A DNA stretch of 64,000 bases, taken from positions 16,242 to 80,241 of the forward strand of contig JBNRMS010000072.1 in the NCBI GenBank assembly GCA_050309735.1. Direction: 5' to 3'. The position numbers and the translations under genes were made by a program. The notes beneath the pieces were generated by a model, which searched no databases, was not told the origin of the DNA, and was given only the letters and a program-made list of their open reading frames with translations. This stretch comes from UMGS1002 sp050309735. GTDB lineage: Bacteria; Bacillota; Clostridia; Oscillospirales; CAG-272. Positions 17,992-24,253 of this stretch are shown here, piece by piece. Numbering within the stretch: position 1 is the first letter of the stretch; every line of letters begins with the position of its first letter.

Positions 17992-18022
17992 AAAAAAGCA
18001 CAGCCGCTTAAATCGGCTGTGC
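17992..18022 (-). terminator. Terminator of the truncated minus-strand gene
   Basis: Stem GCACAGCCG/CGGCTGTGC. On the minus strand it is followed by TTTTTT. It lies right after the stop codon of the gene fragment at 18030. Confidence 0.8.
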
Positions 18023-18029
18023 CTTTATA

Positions 18030-18270
18030 TCAGTCTATATATTTAAATTCGAGAGGAATTCCATGCCGGTCAAGTATCTGTACGTCGCGCAGCAATACTA
18101 TTTCTGATAAATTGCCGCCGCTGTTGCTGACACCATGAGCAAATGCTCGAAACACAAAGCCCGATTCGTCGATAAGCTCGGCATAAAGGCTCAAGCTATC
18201 GCCGTCGTTTATGGTAAACGACCTGTTAAGACTTATCGCAAACCCGTAGTCATGATAGCTGTGCTGTGGA
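18030..18270 (-). pseudogene. 3' fragment of an unknown gene cut by the integrative element
   Basis: The stop codon is TGA at 18030-18032, with a proper terminator behind it. The readable C-terminal end is about 80 residues and ends EFKYID; it contains HDYGFAISLNRSFTIND, DSLSLYAELIDESGFVFRAF and NSGGNLSEIVLLRD. No start codon or ribosome site is found. The frame runs into the structured leader of the mobile element and meets a TAA near 18328. I do not recognise the family; the pattern looks like an extracellular beta-sandwich end. The 5' part was probably lost when the element integrated or decayed. Confidence 0.55.
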
Positions 18271-18280
18271 GCCGCTGATT

Positions 18281-18352
18281 GGTGAGTCTTCCCAATGCCG
18301 CATGAACAGAGTTTTCGGACTCTGTTTTATCGGCATGGGATTCAAGCTCACC
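18281..18352 (+). ncRNA. Candidate structured RNA: long nested hairpin
   Basis: Three stems nest around one loop: GGTGAG (18281) with CTCACC (18347); CCC-ATGCCG (18291, one bulged A) with CGGCATGGG (18331); and ACAGAGT (18306) with ACTCTGT (18319). Nearly 22 pairs close within 72 bases. Family not recognised. It precedes the sigma-like gene, so it may be a regulatory leader of the element or part of its end structure. Confidence 0.5.
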
Positions 18353-18370
18353 GTCATGCGGCTCTATTTT

Positions 18371-18415
18371 TGTCTCGTCCATCCGCTGCTCCGCGCCAGC
18401 GGAAAGGACAAGACA
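18371..18415 (+). promoter_or_regulatory. Hairpin abutting the sigma-like start codon
   Basis: TGTCTCGTCC (18371-18380) pairs with GGACAAGACA (18406-18415) with one mismatch. An inner stem is CCGCTG/CAGCGG. It ends one base before the ATG at 18416 and would bury any ribosome site, so it probably controls translation. No separate Shine-Dalgarno is visible. Confidence 0.5.
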
Positions 18416-18817
18416 ATGAAAACCCCTATCGAATTTGACTACGATCTCTGGACTACGGAGGAAGGCAAGTGCATGGTGCGCGTGAAGCTCACTGGCGAAG
18501 TATGCGAGGTCAGCAGAGAAACCATGAGAGTTCTACGCAACGAGGAAAAGAAGCTCAGACGCTCTAAGACCGGAGTACCTATTGCCGGTTGCAAGGATGA
18601 GGATGAGACGGCAACTCTTCTTTCGCTTGATTTTGTCAGTGTGCAGGATGCAGAAGAGATGAGTCCTGCTTGGCTGGAAGACCCGAACGATTTGGAAGAA
18701 ACAGTTCTCACTTCCGTTATGGAGCAGGAATTCCGTTTCCGTTTCTTCTTTGAAGGGGCGGCTCGGAGCGATCCTCGGAGGGGTGAGAGTCCCATGATAC
18801 TGCTTTACCGGTGGTAG
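18416..18817 (+). CDS. Sigma-70-like protein of mobile elements, C-terminus apparently lost
   Basis: 133 residues from ATG 18416. It begins MKTPIEFDYDLW and continues EVSRETMRVLRNEEKKLRRSK, a layout I associate with small sigma-like regulators of clostridial integrative elements. A second acidic stretch (LEDPNDLEETVLTSVMEQEF) normally leads into a region-4 helix-turn-helix. Here it runs instead into FRFFFEGAARSDPRRGES and stops. I infer an internal deletion removing the DNA-binding part. An upstream in-frame ATG at 18266 lies inside the structured leader and is unlikely. Confidence in a real gene is moderate, in function low. Confidence 0.45.
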   Translation: MKTPIEFDYDLWTTEEGKCMVRVKLTGEVCEVSRETMRVLRNEEKKLRRSKTGVPIAGCKDEDETATLLSLDFVSVQDAEEMSPAWLEDPNDLEETVLTSVMEQEFRFRFFFEGAARSDPRRGESPMILLYRW

Positions 18818-18891
18818 TCCGCAGCATTCCCTATTCAGCAGGGGCGCGAGCTGCAAATATGCTGGAACACAATTTATCATCAAAAACTATG

Positions 18892-18918
18892 GGCAGCAGT
18901 TGTCAACCGACTGCTGCC
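18892..18918 (+). promoter_or_regulatory. Hairpin between the sigma-like gene and xis
   Basis: Perfect 9-bp stem GGCAGCAGT/ACTGCTGCC followed by TATCCTTTT, with a smaller TTTTGCT/AGCAAAA hairpin next to it (18924-18942). A weak terminator is possible. Confidence 0.45.
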
Positions 18919-18965
18919 TATCCTTTTGCTGATAAAGCAAAAACAAATAAACGGAGGTGAGACGG

Positions 18966-19205
18966 GTGAATACCGCATCAACCATTTCTCAGCGCGATGC
19001 CTATAAGCTCATGCTAAAAGACTATCCCGATGTGATGAGCATTGAGCAGATGTGTGAAATACTCAGCATCAGCACAAAGACCGGCTATCGTATTCTGCGC
19101 GAAGGCAAAATCCTTAGCCTCAAGGTCGGCAGAGCCTATCGTATTCCGAAGGCTCATCTTTTCACTTATCTCTGCATCGGCTGCGGAGAAACAGTGAACG
19201 CATAA
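18966..19205 (+). CDS. Excisionase-family helix-turn-helix DNA-binding protein
   Basis: 79 residues starting at GTG 18966, eight bases after GGAGG (18953-18957). The fold is the MerR-like excisionase HTH: MSIEQMCEILSISTKTGYRI, LREGKILSLKVGRAYRIPKA, then a short Cys-containing tail (LCIGCGETVNA). In tyrosine-recombinase elements such proteins bend DNA at the attachment site and steer integrase toward excision. Its place just before the integrase gene fits. The real xis role is inferred. Confidence 0.8.
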   Translation: MNTASTISQRDAYKLMLKDYPDVMSIEQMCEILSISTKTGYRILREGKILSLKVGRAYRIPKAHLFTYLCIGCGETVNA

Positions 19206-19268
19206 GATTTGGACTCAAAAAGTTTACAAAAAAGTGCGTCAGTAGGTCCTCCAATTCGAACCCGGTTC

Positions 19269-19277
19269 TGGTATAAT
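19269..19277 (+). promoter_or_regulatory. Extended -10 promoter of the integrase gene
   Basis: TGGTATAAT, about 50 bases before the integrase start; no clear -35. The start at 19330 has GGAGG at 19319-19323. Confidence 0.5.
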
Positions 19278-19329
19278 AGGATCCCGGTATAAGGTAGGTG
19301 TTACTGCTACGCAAGAAGGAGGATAATAA

Positions 19330-20490
19330 ATGGTAGCAGGACATCTCCGCGAAAAAAAAGGATATTATTACGCCGTGTTGAACTACACCGATTCTCTCGG
19401 AAAAAGAAAGACCAAGTGGATTTCTACCGGACTTACTGTTAAGGGAAACAAAAAACGCGCCGAAGCCATCCTGATGGATGCGCGACGCAATTTCAATCCC
19501 GAAGAGCCGAAGGTCATGAACGGGGACATCCTGTTCGCGGACTACATGGAACAATGGCTCGACATTATCAAAAGCTCGGTTGCAGTCCCGACATTTGCTT
19601 CTTACTCGACCACGGTCAAAAGGGTCGTCGCACCGTACTTCCGTGAAAAGGAGATCACTCTCAAGAATCTGACCGCAAAGGATATTCAGGAGTTCTATAT
19701 GAAGGAGCTCCAGCGCGTCAGTGCTTCCTCGGTCATCCATTATCATGCCAACATTCATAAGGCTCTCAAGTATGCCGTGAAGATTGACCTGATTGATGTA
19801 AACCCGGCAGATAAGGTTGAACGTCCGAAGAAGGATCGCTATGTCGGCAGCTTTTATGATGCCGATGAGGTCAACGCTCTCTTCGAAGCAGCTAAAGGAA
19901 CGAAACTTGAGCTTCCGATTCTGTTCGGCGCATTCTACGGTCTGCGACGGAGTGAAGCAATCGGTCTGAAATGGGATGCTATTGACTTTGAGCAGAACAC
20001 GATCACCATCCGTCACACAGTTACTTCTTGTGACCTGGACGGCAAGCGCGTTCTGGTCGCATCCGACACCACCAAGACCAAATCGAGTATGAGGACGCTC
20101 CCGCTTGTTCCTTTCATGAGAGAAAGACTTCTCGCCCTAAAAGAAGAACAGCAGGAAAACCGTCGTTTGTGCGGACGCAGCTATATCAAGGACTACATCG
20201 GTTATGTTTGCGTAAACGAGATTGGTGATCTGATTAAACCTCACTATGTTACTGAGAGTTTTCCGAAGCTGCTCAAGGCAAACGGGCTGAGACACATCAG
20301 GTATCACGACTTGAGACATAGCTGTGCCTCGTTACTTCTGGCAAACGGTGTTCCCATGAAGCAGATTCAGGAATGGCTTGGTCACAGCGACTTCTCAACC
20401 ACGGCAAACATTTACGCACATCTGGATTATAGCTCGAAGCTGACTTCGGCTGACGCGATGCTCAATGGTTTGGGACTTGCTCCGAACTAA
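19330..20490 (+). CDS. Tyrosine recombinase (integrase)
   Basis: 386 residues, intact. An N-terminal AP2-like arm-binding domain (KKGYYYAVLNYTDSLGKRKTK) is followed by a core-binding SAM-like domain (ILFADYMEQWLDIIKSSV). The catalytic domain has the arginine in AFYGLRRSEAIGLKWD, HDLRHSCASLLLANG (His-x-x-Arg), LGHSDFSTTANIYAHL (His and the nucleophilic Tyr). This is the Tn916/phage Int family used for site-specific insertion, often into tRNA genes. It ends next to tRNA-Ser(CGA), the likely target. All catalytic residues are present, so the enzyme may still be active although the element is reduced. Confidence 0.95.
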   Translation: MVAGHLREKKGYYYAVLNYTDSLGKRKTKWISTGLTVKGNKKRAEAILMDARRNFNPEEPKVMNGDILFADYMEQWLDIIKSSVAVPTFASYSTTVKRVVAPYFREKEITLKNLTAKDIQEFYMKELQRVSASSVIHYHANIHKALKYAVKIDLIDVNPADKVERPKKDRYVGSFYDADEVNALFEAAKGTKLELPILFGAFYGLRRSEAIGLKWDAIDFEQNTITIRHTVTSCDLDGKRVLVASDTTKTKSSMRTLPLVPFMRERLLALKEEQQENRRLCGRSYIKDYIGYVCVNEIGDLIKPHYVTESFPKLLKANGLRHIRYHDLRHSCASLLLANGVPMKQIQEWLGHSDFSTTANIYAHLDYSSKLTSADAMLNGLGLAPN

Positions 20491-20528
20491 AAAAGAAAAG
20501 CCAGCAGCCGGGAAAACCGGCTACTGGC
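20489..20528 (-). terminator. Terminator of tRNA-Ser
   Basis: GCCAGCAGCCGG/CCGGCTACTGGC with one mismatch. On the minus strand it is followed by TTTTCTTTTT. It lies directly downstream of the tRNA 3' end and abuts the integrase stop. Confidence 0.8.
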
Positions 20529-20536
20529 GGACATTC

Positions 20537-20625
20537 TGGCGGAGACGGTGGGATTCGAACCCACGGACCCTTGCGGATCAAACGATTTCGAGTCGTTCTC
20601 GTTATGACCACTTCGATACGTCTCC
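20537..20625 (-). tRNA. tRNA-Ser (anticodon CGA)
   Basis: 89 bases including encoded CCA. The acceptor arms GGAGACG and CGTCTCC pair fully. D-arm TCGAAGTGGTCATAACGA. The anticodon loop CTCGAAA gives CGA, reading UCG. A variable arm follows (TTTGATCCGCAAGGGTCC, class II as expected for Ser), then T-arm GTGGGTTCGAATCCCAC. It is the only complete tRNA gene I found in the window. Confidence 0.96.
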
Positions 20626-20761
20626 GTATTTATCTCAACATCAGCACCTCAGAAAACGGGGAGAACTGATGGGGAGAACAAAGAAAAATATTCAGTTAAA
20701 GATACCCGAAAAACCCCGTAAAATCAAGGGTTTCCGGTCAGGGAGCTACCGGATAGCAACC

Positions 20762-20805
20762 ACGATTTCGAGTCAGGGCCGTTATAACCACTTCGATATC
20801 TCTCC
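20762..20805 (-). repeat. 5'-half copy of tRNA-Ser (middle copy)
   Basis: Read on the minus strand it begins GGAGAGATATCGAAGTGG and continues through the D-arm to the anticodon loop CTCGAAATCGT, matching the 5' half of the complete tRNA-Ser. Similarity ends just past the anticodon and no 3' half follows. It looks like a displaced half site left by integrase crossover in the anticodon loop. Next to it, plus strand CCCCGTAAAATCAAGGG resembles integrase-end flanking DNA. Confidence 0.75.
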
Positions 20806-20968
20806 ATGTATTTTCAACCGGAAATCCGGTTTGAAAACTATTAAATTGTGTTCGGGAAAATTGCGGGAAAACTGCGAGATGAGGTTTGAATTTGCTGCAC
20901 CGGAAAGTACAAAATGTGCCGATAAATCAAAGCTTTTCAAGCCCGAAGCCATCAGCCGACCGACTTTG

Positions 20969-21008
20969 TTTCGAGTCAGCCCCGTTATGACCACTTCGAT
21001 ATCTCTCC
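20969..21008 (-). repeat. 5'-half copy of tRNA-Ser (outer copy)
   Basis: On the minus strand GGAGAGATATCGAAGTGG, then GTCATAACGGGG and GACTCGAAA. Similarity stops at the anticodon loop. Of the three copies, its acceptor and D-arm look most like an ordinary clostridial tRNA-Ser(CGA), so it may be the 5' end of the original host gene. Confidence 0.75.
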
Positions 21009-21099
21009 GTAGAAAATATATATAAACACGCGCCGATATCGGGCGCGTGTTACATTATATCATATAAATCTTTTGAATGCAATAGCAAAATCAATTTTT

Positions 21100-22041
21100 T
21101 TAACATAAAGGAAGCTGTCGGCCGGAGAAATAATGAAGCGCAGCGGCAACGTCACCCTTTATCGCCTCTGTCAGTCGCTCTTTGTTTTCAAATTTAATGT
21201 CCGGGCGCAGATATTTATGGAAATAGACTGTTAGCTCCTGCCCGTAAAGGTCTCCCGAAAAATTAATTATATGCGTTTCGCAGCTAAGACTGCCCCCCTC
21301 CATAAAGGTCGGACGTCGGCCTATGTCAGACACCGCCGGCAGAACCCTGCCGCCAACCCGACAGGAGGCTATATACACTCCCTGAGCCGGAATAAGCCCC
21401 CCCTCGGGAAACTTCTGATTCGCGGTTGCAAATCCGATTTCCCTTCCCAGCGTATGGCCGTGTATTATTGGTGCGGTTAAAGAGAAGGGCCTGCCGAGCA
21501 TCCCGGCGGCCAGCTCTATGTCGCCTCGGGCTACGGCGCGCCGGATAGCCGTTGAGCTCACAGCAAGCCCGCAATACTCAACCTGCTCAACAACCGAAAC
21601 CCGCCCCTCCAGCGCCCGGCCAAGAGTGTCGGAGTCTCCGGTGCCGCCTGCGCCGAACCTGAAATTATAACCGCATACCGCATACATACAATTACATTTC
21701 TCAAAAAGGACTTCTTTTATAAAGCGCTCGGGCGTCATGTTCATTACCTGTGTAAAGTCGGCGACATACACGCAATCTATCCCGGCAGCTTCAAAAAGGC
21801 TCATTTTTTCCTCAAAGCTCACAATGCGGGAGGGAGGCTCATCAAGGAGCAGTTCGCTCGGCGGCGGAGAAAAGGTGAGAACCCCGCACATAATATTATT
21901 GCGCCCGGCCGCCCTCCTTATCTCAAGTGCTCTTCTGAGCAGTGCCGCGTGGCCGATATGAACCCCGTCGAAATTGCCAAGGCAGAGCACCGATGGCGGC
22001 GCCTGCTTTTTGCTCGATAAATCTATTCTGATTATTTCCAC
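21100..22041 (-). CDS. ribF: Bifunctional riboflavin kinase/FAD synthetase
   Basis: 313 residues starting with GTG at 22041, immediately after the ireB stop. The N-terminal nucleotidyltransferase (FAD synthetase) has LCLGNFDGVHIGHAALLRRA, GYNFRFGAGGTGD and SSTAIRRAVARGDIELAAGMLGR. The C-terminal flavokinase has GHTLGREIGFATANQKFP, GVYIASCRVGG and ETHIINFSGDLYGQELTVYF. It makes FMN and FAD from riboflavin in the cytoplasm. Length is normal. Confidence 0.97.
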   Translation of the reverse strand: MEIIRIDLSSKKQAPPSVLCLGNFDGVHIGHAALLRRALEIRRAAGRNNIMCGVLTFSPPPSELLLDEPPSRIVSFEEKMSLFEAAGIDCVYVADFTQVMNMTPERFIKEVLFEKCNCMYAVCGYNFRFGAGGTGDSDTLGRALEGRVSVVEQVEYCGLAVSSTAIRRAVARGDIELAAGMLGRPFSLTAPIIHGHTLGREIGFATANQKFPEGGLIPAQGVYIASCRVGGRVLPAVSDIGRRPTFMEGGSLSCETHIINFSGDLYGQELTVYFHKYLRPDIKFENKERLTEAIKGDVAAALHYFSGRQLPLC

Positions 22042-22302
22042 TTATTCGTCAATCCCCAAATAATTTTTTACAAGCTCATTGAGCAGCTTGTCGCGGTCGA
22101 CCCGGCGGATAAGCCCCCGCGCGTTATTATAATTTGTGATATATGTCGGATCTTCAGAAAGGATATAGCCGACAAGCTGATTTATCGGATTATACCCCTT
22201 TTCTTCAAGAGCCTCGTAGACCCTACATATTATCTCGCGCATAGTCAGCTCTCGCTCGGGCTGACCCATGCCGGATGAATTACCTTTGTTATTTAATACC
22301 AT
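22042..22302 (-). CDS. ireB: IreB/YrzL family regulatory phosphoprotein
   Basis: 86 residues. The conserved core is nearly unbroken: ICRVYEALEEKGYNPINQLV, GYILSEDPTYITNYNNARGL, IRRVDRDKLLNELVKNYL. In enterococci IreB is a small substrate of the PASTA kinase IreK. The N-terminal tail here is rich in Ser/Asn/Gly (LNNKGNSSGMG), and phosphorylation there would be an inference. ATG 22302 follows AAGGAG. It is directly joined to ribF, and the usual neighbours of ireB (alaS, ruvX) are not here. Confidence 0.9.
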   Translation of the reverse strand: MVLNNKGNSSGMGQPERELTMREIICRVYEALEEKGYNPINQLVGYILSEDPTYITNYNNARGLIRRVDRDKLLNELVKNYLGIDE

Positions 22303-22346
22303 AATCCGCTCCTTATGAGTTTGTGATAAGAAAGGGTATTGTCATA

Positions 22347-22375
22347 ATTATAACCCAAAAGCGATTTTATTTCAA
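22347..22375 (-). promoter_or_regulatory. Sigma-A promoter of ireB-ribF
   Basis: On the minus strand TTGAAA-17-TATAAT, about 45 bases before the ireB start. Confidence 0.8.
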
Positions 22376-22432
22376 GCATCTTGAAAAAATATTTCCATAT
22401 TTTGTCGGATTGCATAGAATCACACGCATCGA

Positions 22433-24253
22433 CTATTGCGGGTCATACGGCAATATCAGCGTCACCGTTGTGCTTCCGGCTACTATTGTTTGTTTGACAT
22501 TGAGTAAATTGATAAGATAATAGTTAGCCTCCCTGTCGCCTCCGGGAGTACCGTTCCAGAGCATTTTTTTCGCCTGTGCTGCGACGCCATCGGGCCAAAG
22601 GACAACCGCGGGGTTTACAAGCTTGTAAAATTCAATTGTGCCGTTTCGGGCGCGGTAGCGGTTTTCGTTCCAGCCGTGGTGAGGAACGGTCATCATATCG
22701 CTCGCAAGATAATCGCCAAATCGGGCGCACATCTCGTCAACGCTGACCTTTGAGACGTCGCCGGTGACCATCACACTCTCTGCGCTCTCGCCCGAGGCAA
22801 TAAACCGCACTACTATCGACTGAATATTGCCGTCGGCCTGTTTGAGGTCGGCATCGCTCCGCTCAAGACCGATGACGCCGGGCAGAAAGTCGGACATACA
22901 GTTGAGGATTTCCATATCGGCTCCCGCAAAACGAAAGACCTGCCCTGTCAGGCATTTATATATATCCGCATCGGGATATACTTCCTTAATTGTGTTCCGC
23001 ACCTTCGCGCAGCTTGTCGAGCCGTCGCTCATGTATTGAGTTTGCTCGAATGTGTCGCAGAAATTAAAAATAAAACTCTCGATTTTAATCTTGCTTGACC
23101 TGCCGTGTAATGCAGCAAACTTAACAAGGGCGCCGTAATGGTCGCCGTGCGCGTGCGTAATAACCCACGCGCGGACGACGATACGCGAGGGGTCAGGCGC
23201 AAGCTCGGCCATCTTAAGGTATATTCTGTTTGCGTCATCGTTGTTGTTTCGCCCGCCGTCGATTATAACAAAGCTGCCGTCCTCAAGCTGCATCATGCAG
23301 CCGAGTCCGCCCGCCCCTCCGCTCGCCTCAAGCCCGAAAAGGGTGAAGCTTAGTTGGTTTGTTTTTGTGTATATCGGCTCCCAATTTGGCGGGAGAAGGG
23401 CTTCTGTGGCGGCGATTATGCGTGTTGTACCCGAATAGGGAACATAATATGCATAAACCATGCTCTCGCCCCGGGTGTATGTAACAAAGACATTGTCGCC
23501 CATCCTGTTTTCGCTGTAAAACTTATACCCCGCTGCGACGATGTCGTTTTGGTATTTGACAAACATCGCCTCATCGGTCTGGGACAGGGTTATTTGAGTA
23601 TATCGGTCGGCGCAGTCGCTTATCGCGTCGAGCGTCCCGCCCGGATAGGCGGGAAGGTCGGCAAGGGGGGCGAGCATCGGGTGCTTGCATCTTTTAATAA
23701 GACGAAATCCCGCGGGTATTGTCAGCCGTCCGTCTTTTGCGCTGTCTTTAGCAAAGGACAAAAAATCGCGCACGGCATATGGCAGCGCGGCGTCTGCCCA
23801 GGCGGATATAACCAATTTGTTTCCGACCGCCCCGATGGCATATTCATCGTATGAAAGCTCGGAGAGAAGGGCGTGAACCTCCGGGTAGTCAACCCCTCCC
23901 ATGAGCAGCTCGGGTGCATCGGGATCGTACTCATGCCCGCGGTATTGCTCGTCGGTTGTAAGAGTCGGAGTGCCGCCCGAGAGAGAGGACAGGCCTATGT
24001 GCAGCTCTCTAAATTGGTTTGTCTCGGTCAGCGTGCTATTTTCGGGGCGCACTAAAGTGAGGTTGATTTTGCCGTCGGAGAAGAGCGTGAGGTCAATCTC
24101 GCTAAGACTTGAACCGTTATCATGCGCCGCGGTTGTGTCAGCTTGGCTGCTTATCGCGTCCTTTGCGTCTTCTTGGCACCCTGTGAGGACCTCTGCTGAT
24201 AGCAGAACAAGCACAAGCAGTATCAGTAATGCTATTAAGCGTCGTCTCATCAT
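22433..24253 (-). CDS. Membrane-anchored metallo-beta-lactamase-fold hydrolase
   Basis: 606 residues from ATG 24251-24253, overlapping the ABC exporter stop (ATGA). Signal and lipobox: RRLIALLILLVLVLLSAEVLTGC. The C-terminal half is an MBL-fold domain: EASGGAGGLGCMMQLEDGSF and IIDGGRNNN begin it. The zinc motif is WVITHAHGDHYGALVKF (His-x-His-x-Asp-His) and later ligands are in MVTGDVSKVSVDEM and MTVPHHGWN. This resembles ComEC-type and exported hydrolase MBL proteins. The N-terminal half (about 300 residues) is of unknown fold. Substrate unknown. Translational coupling to the ABC gene suggests a shared envelope role. Confidence 0.8.
   Translation of the reverse strand: MMRRRLIALLILLVLVLLSAEVLTGCQEDAKDAISSQADTTAAHDNGSSLSEIDLTLFSDGKINLTLVRPENSTLTETNQFRELHIGLSSLSGGTPTLTTDEQYRGHEYDPDAPELLMGGVDYPEVHALLSELSYDEYAIGAVGNKLVISAWADAALPYAVRDFLSFAKDSAKDGRLTIPAGFRLIKRCKHPMLAPLADLPAYPGGTLDAISDCADRYTQITLSQTDEAMFVKYQNDIVAAGYKFYSENRMGDNVFVTYTRGESMVYAYYVPYSGTTRIIAATEALLPPNWEPIYTKTNQLSFTLFGLEASGGAGGLGCMMQLEDGSFVIIDGGRNNNDDANRIYLKMAELAPDPSRIVVRAWVITHAHGDHYGALVKFAALHGRSSKIKIESFIFNFCDTFEQTQYMSDGSTSCAKVRNTIKEVYPDADIYKCLTGQVFRFAGADMEILNCMSDFLPGVIGLERSDADLKQADGNIQSIVVRFIASGESAESVMVTGDVSKVSVDEMCARFGDYLASDMMTVPHHGWNENRYRARNGTIEFYKLVNPAVVLWPDGVAAQAKKMLWNGTPGGDREANYYLINLLNVKQTIVAGSTTVTLILPYDPQ

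Larger units (their letters stand above)
18266..20536 (+). mobile_element. Decayed tRNA-Ser-associated integrative element
   Basis: A compact remnant holding a structured leader, a truncated sigma-like gene, an excisionase-like gene and a tyrosine integrase. The integrase 3' end lies 46 bases from the 3' end of tRNA-Ser on the opposite strand, the classic arrangement for tRNA-targeting elements. No conjugation, replication, cargo or phage structural genes remain. The left end is placed where the truncated minus-strand gene stops; I found no clear direct repeat of the tRNA there, so this boundary is approximate. Confidence 0.65.

Noticed and set aside
18266..18415. Upstream extension of the sigma-like protein from ATG 18266
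   Set aside because: The stretch is filled by two strong hairpins and does not resemble protein.
19250..19265. Possible tRNA 3' remnant or attachment site before the integrase
   Set aside because: Only ATTCGAACCC matches the tRNA T-arm; the arms do not pair and the CCA end is absent, so chance is likely.
20465..21025. A 186-codon plus-strand reading frame through the tRNA region
   Set aside because: It overlaps the complete tRNA-Ser and its half copies on the other strand; the peptide reflects the repeated tRNA sequence and has no ribosome site.
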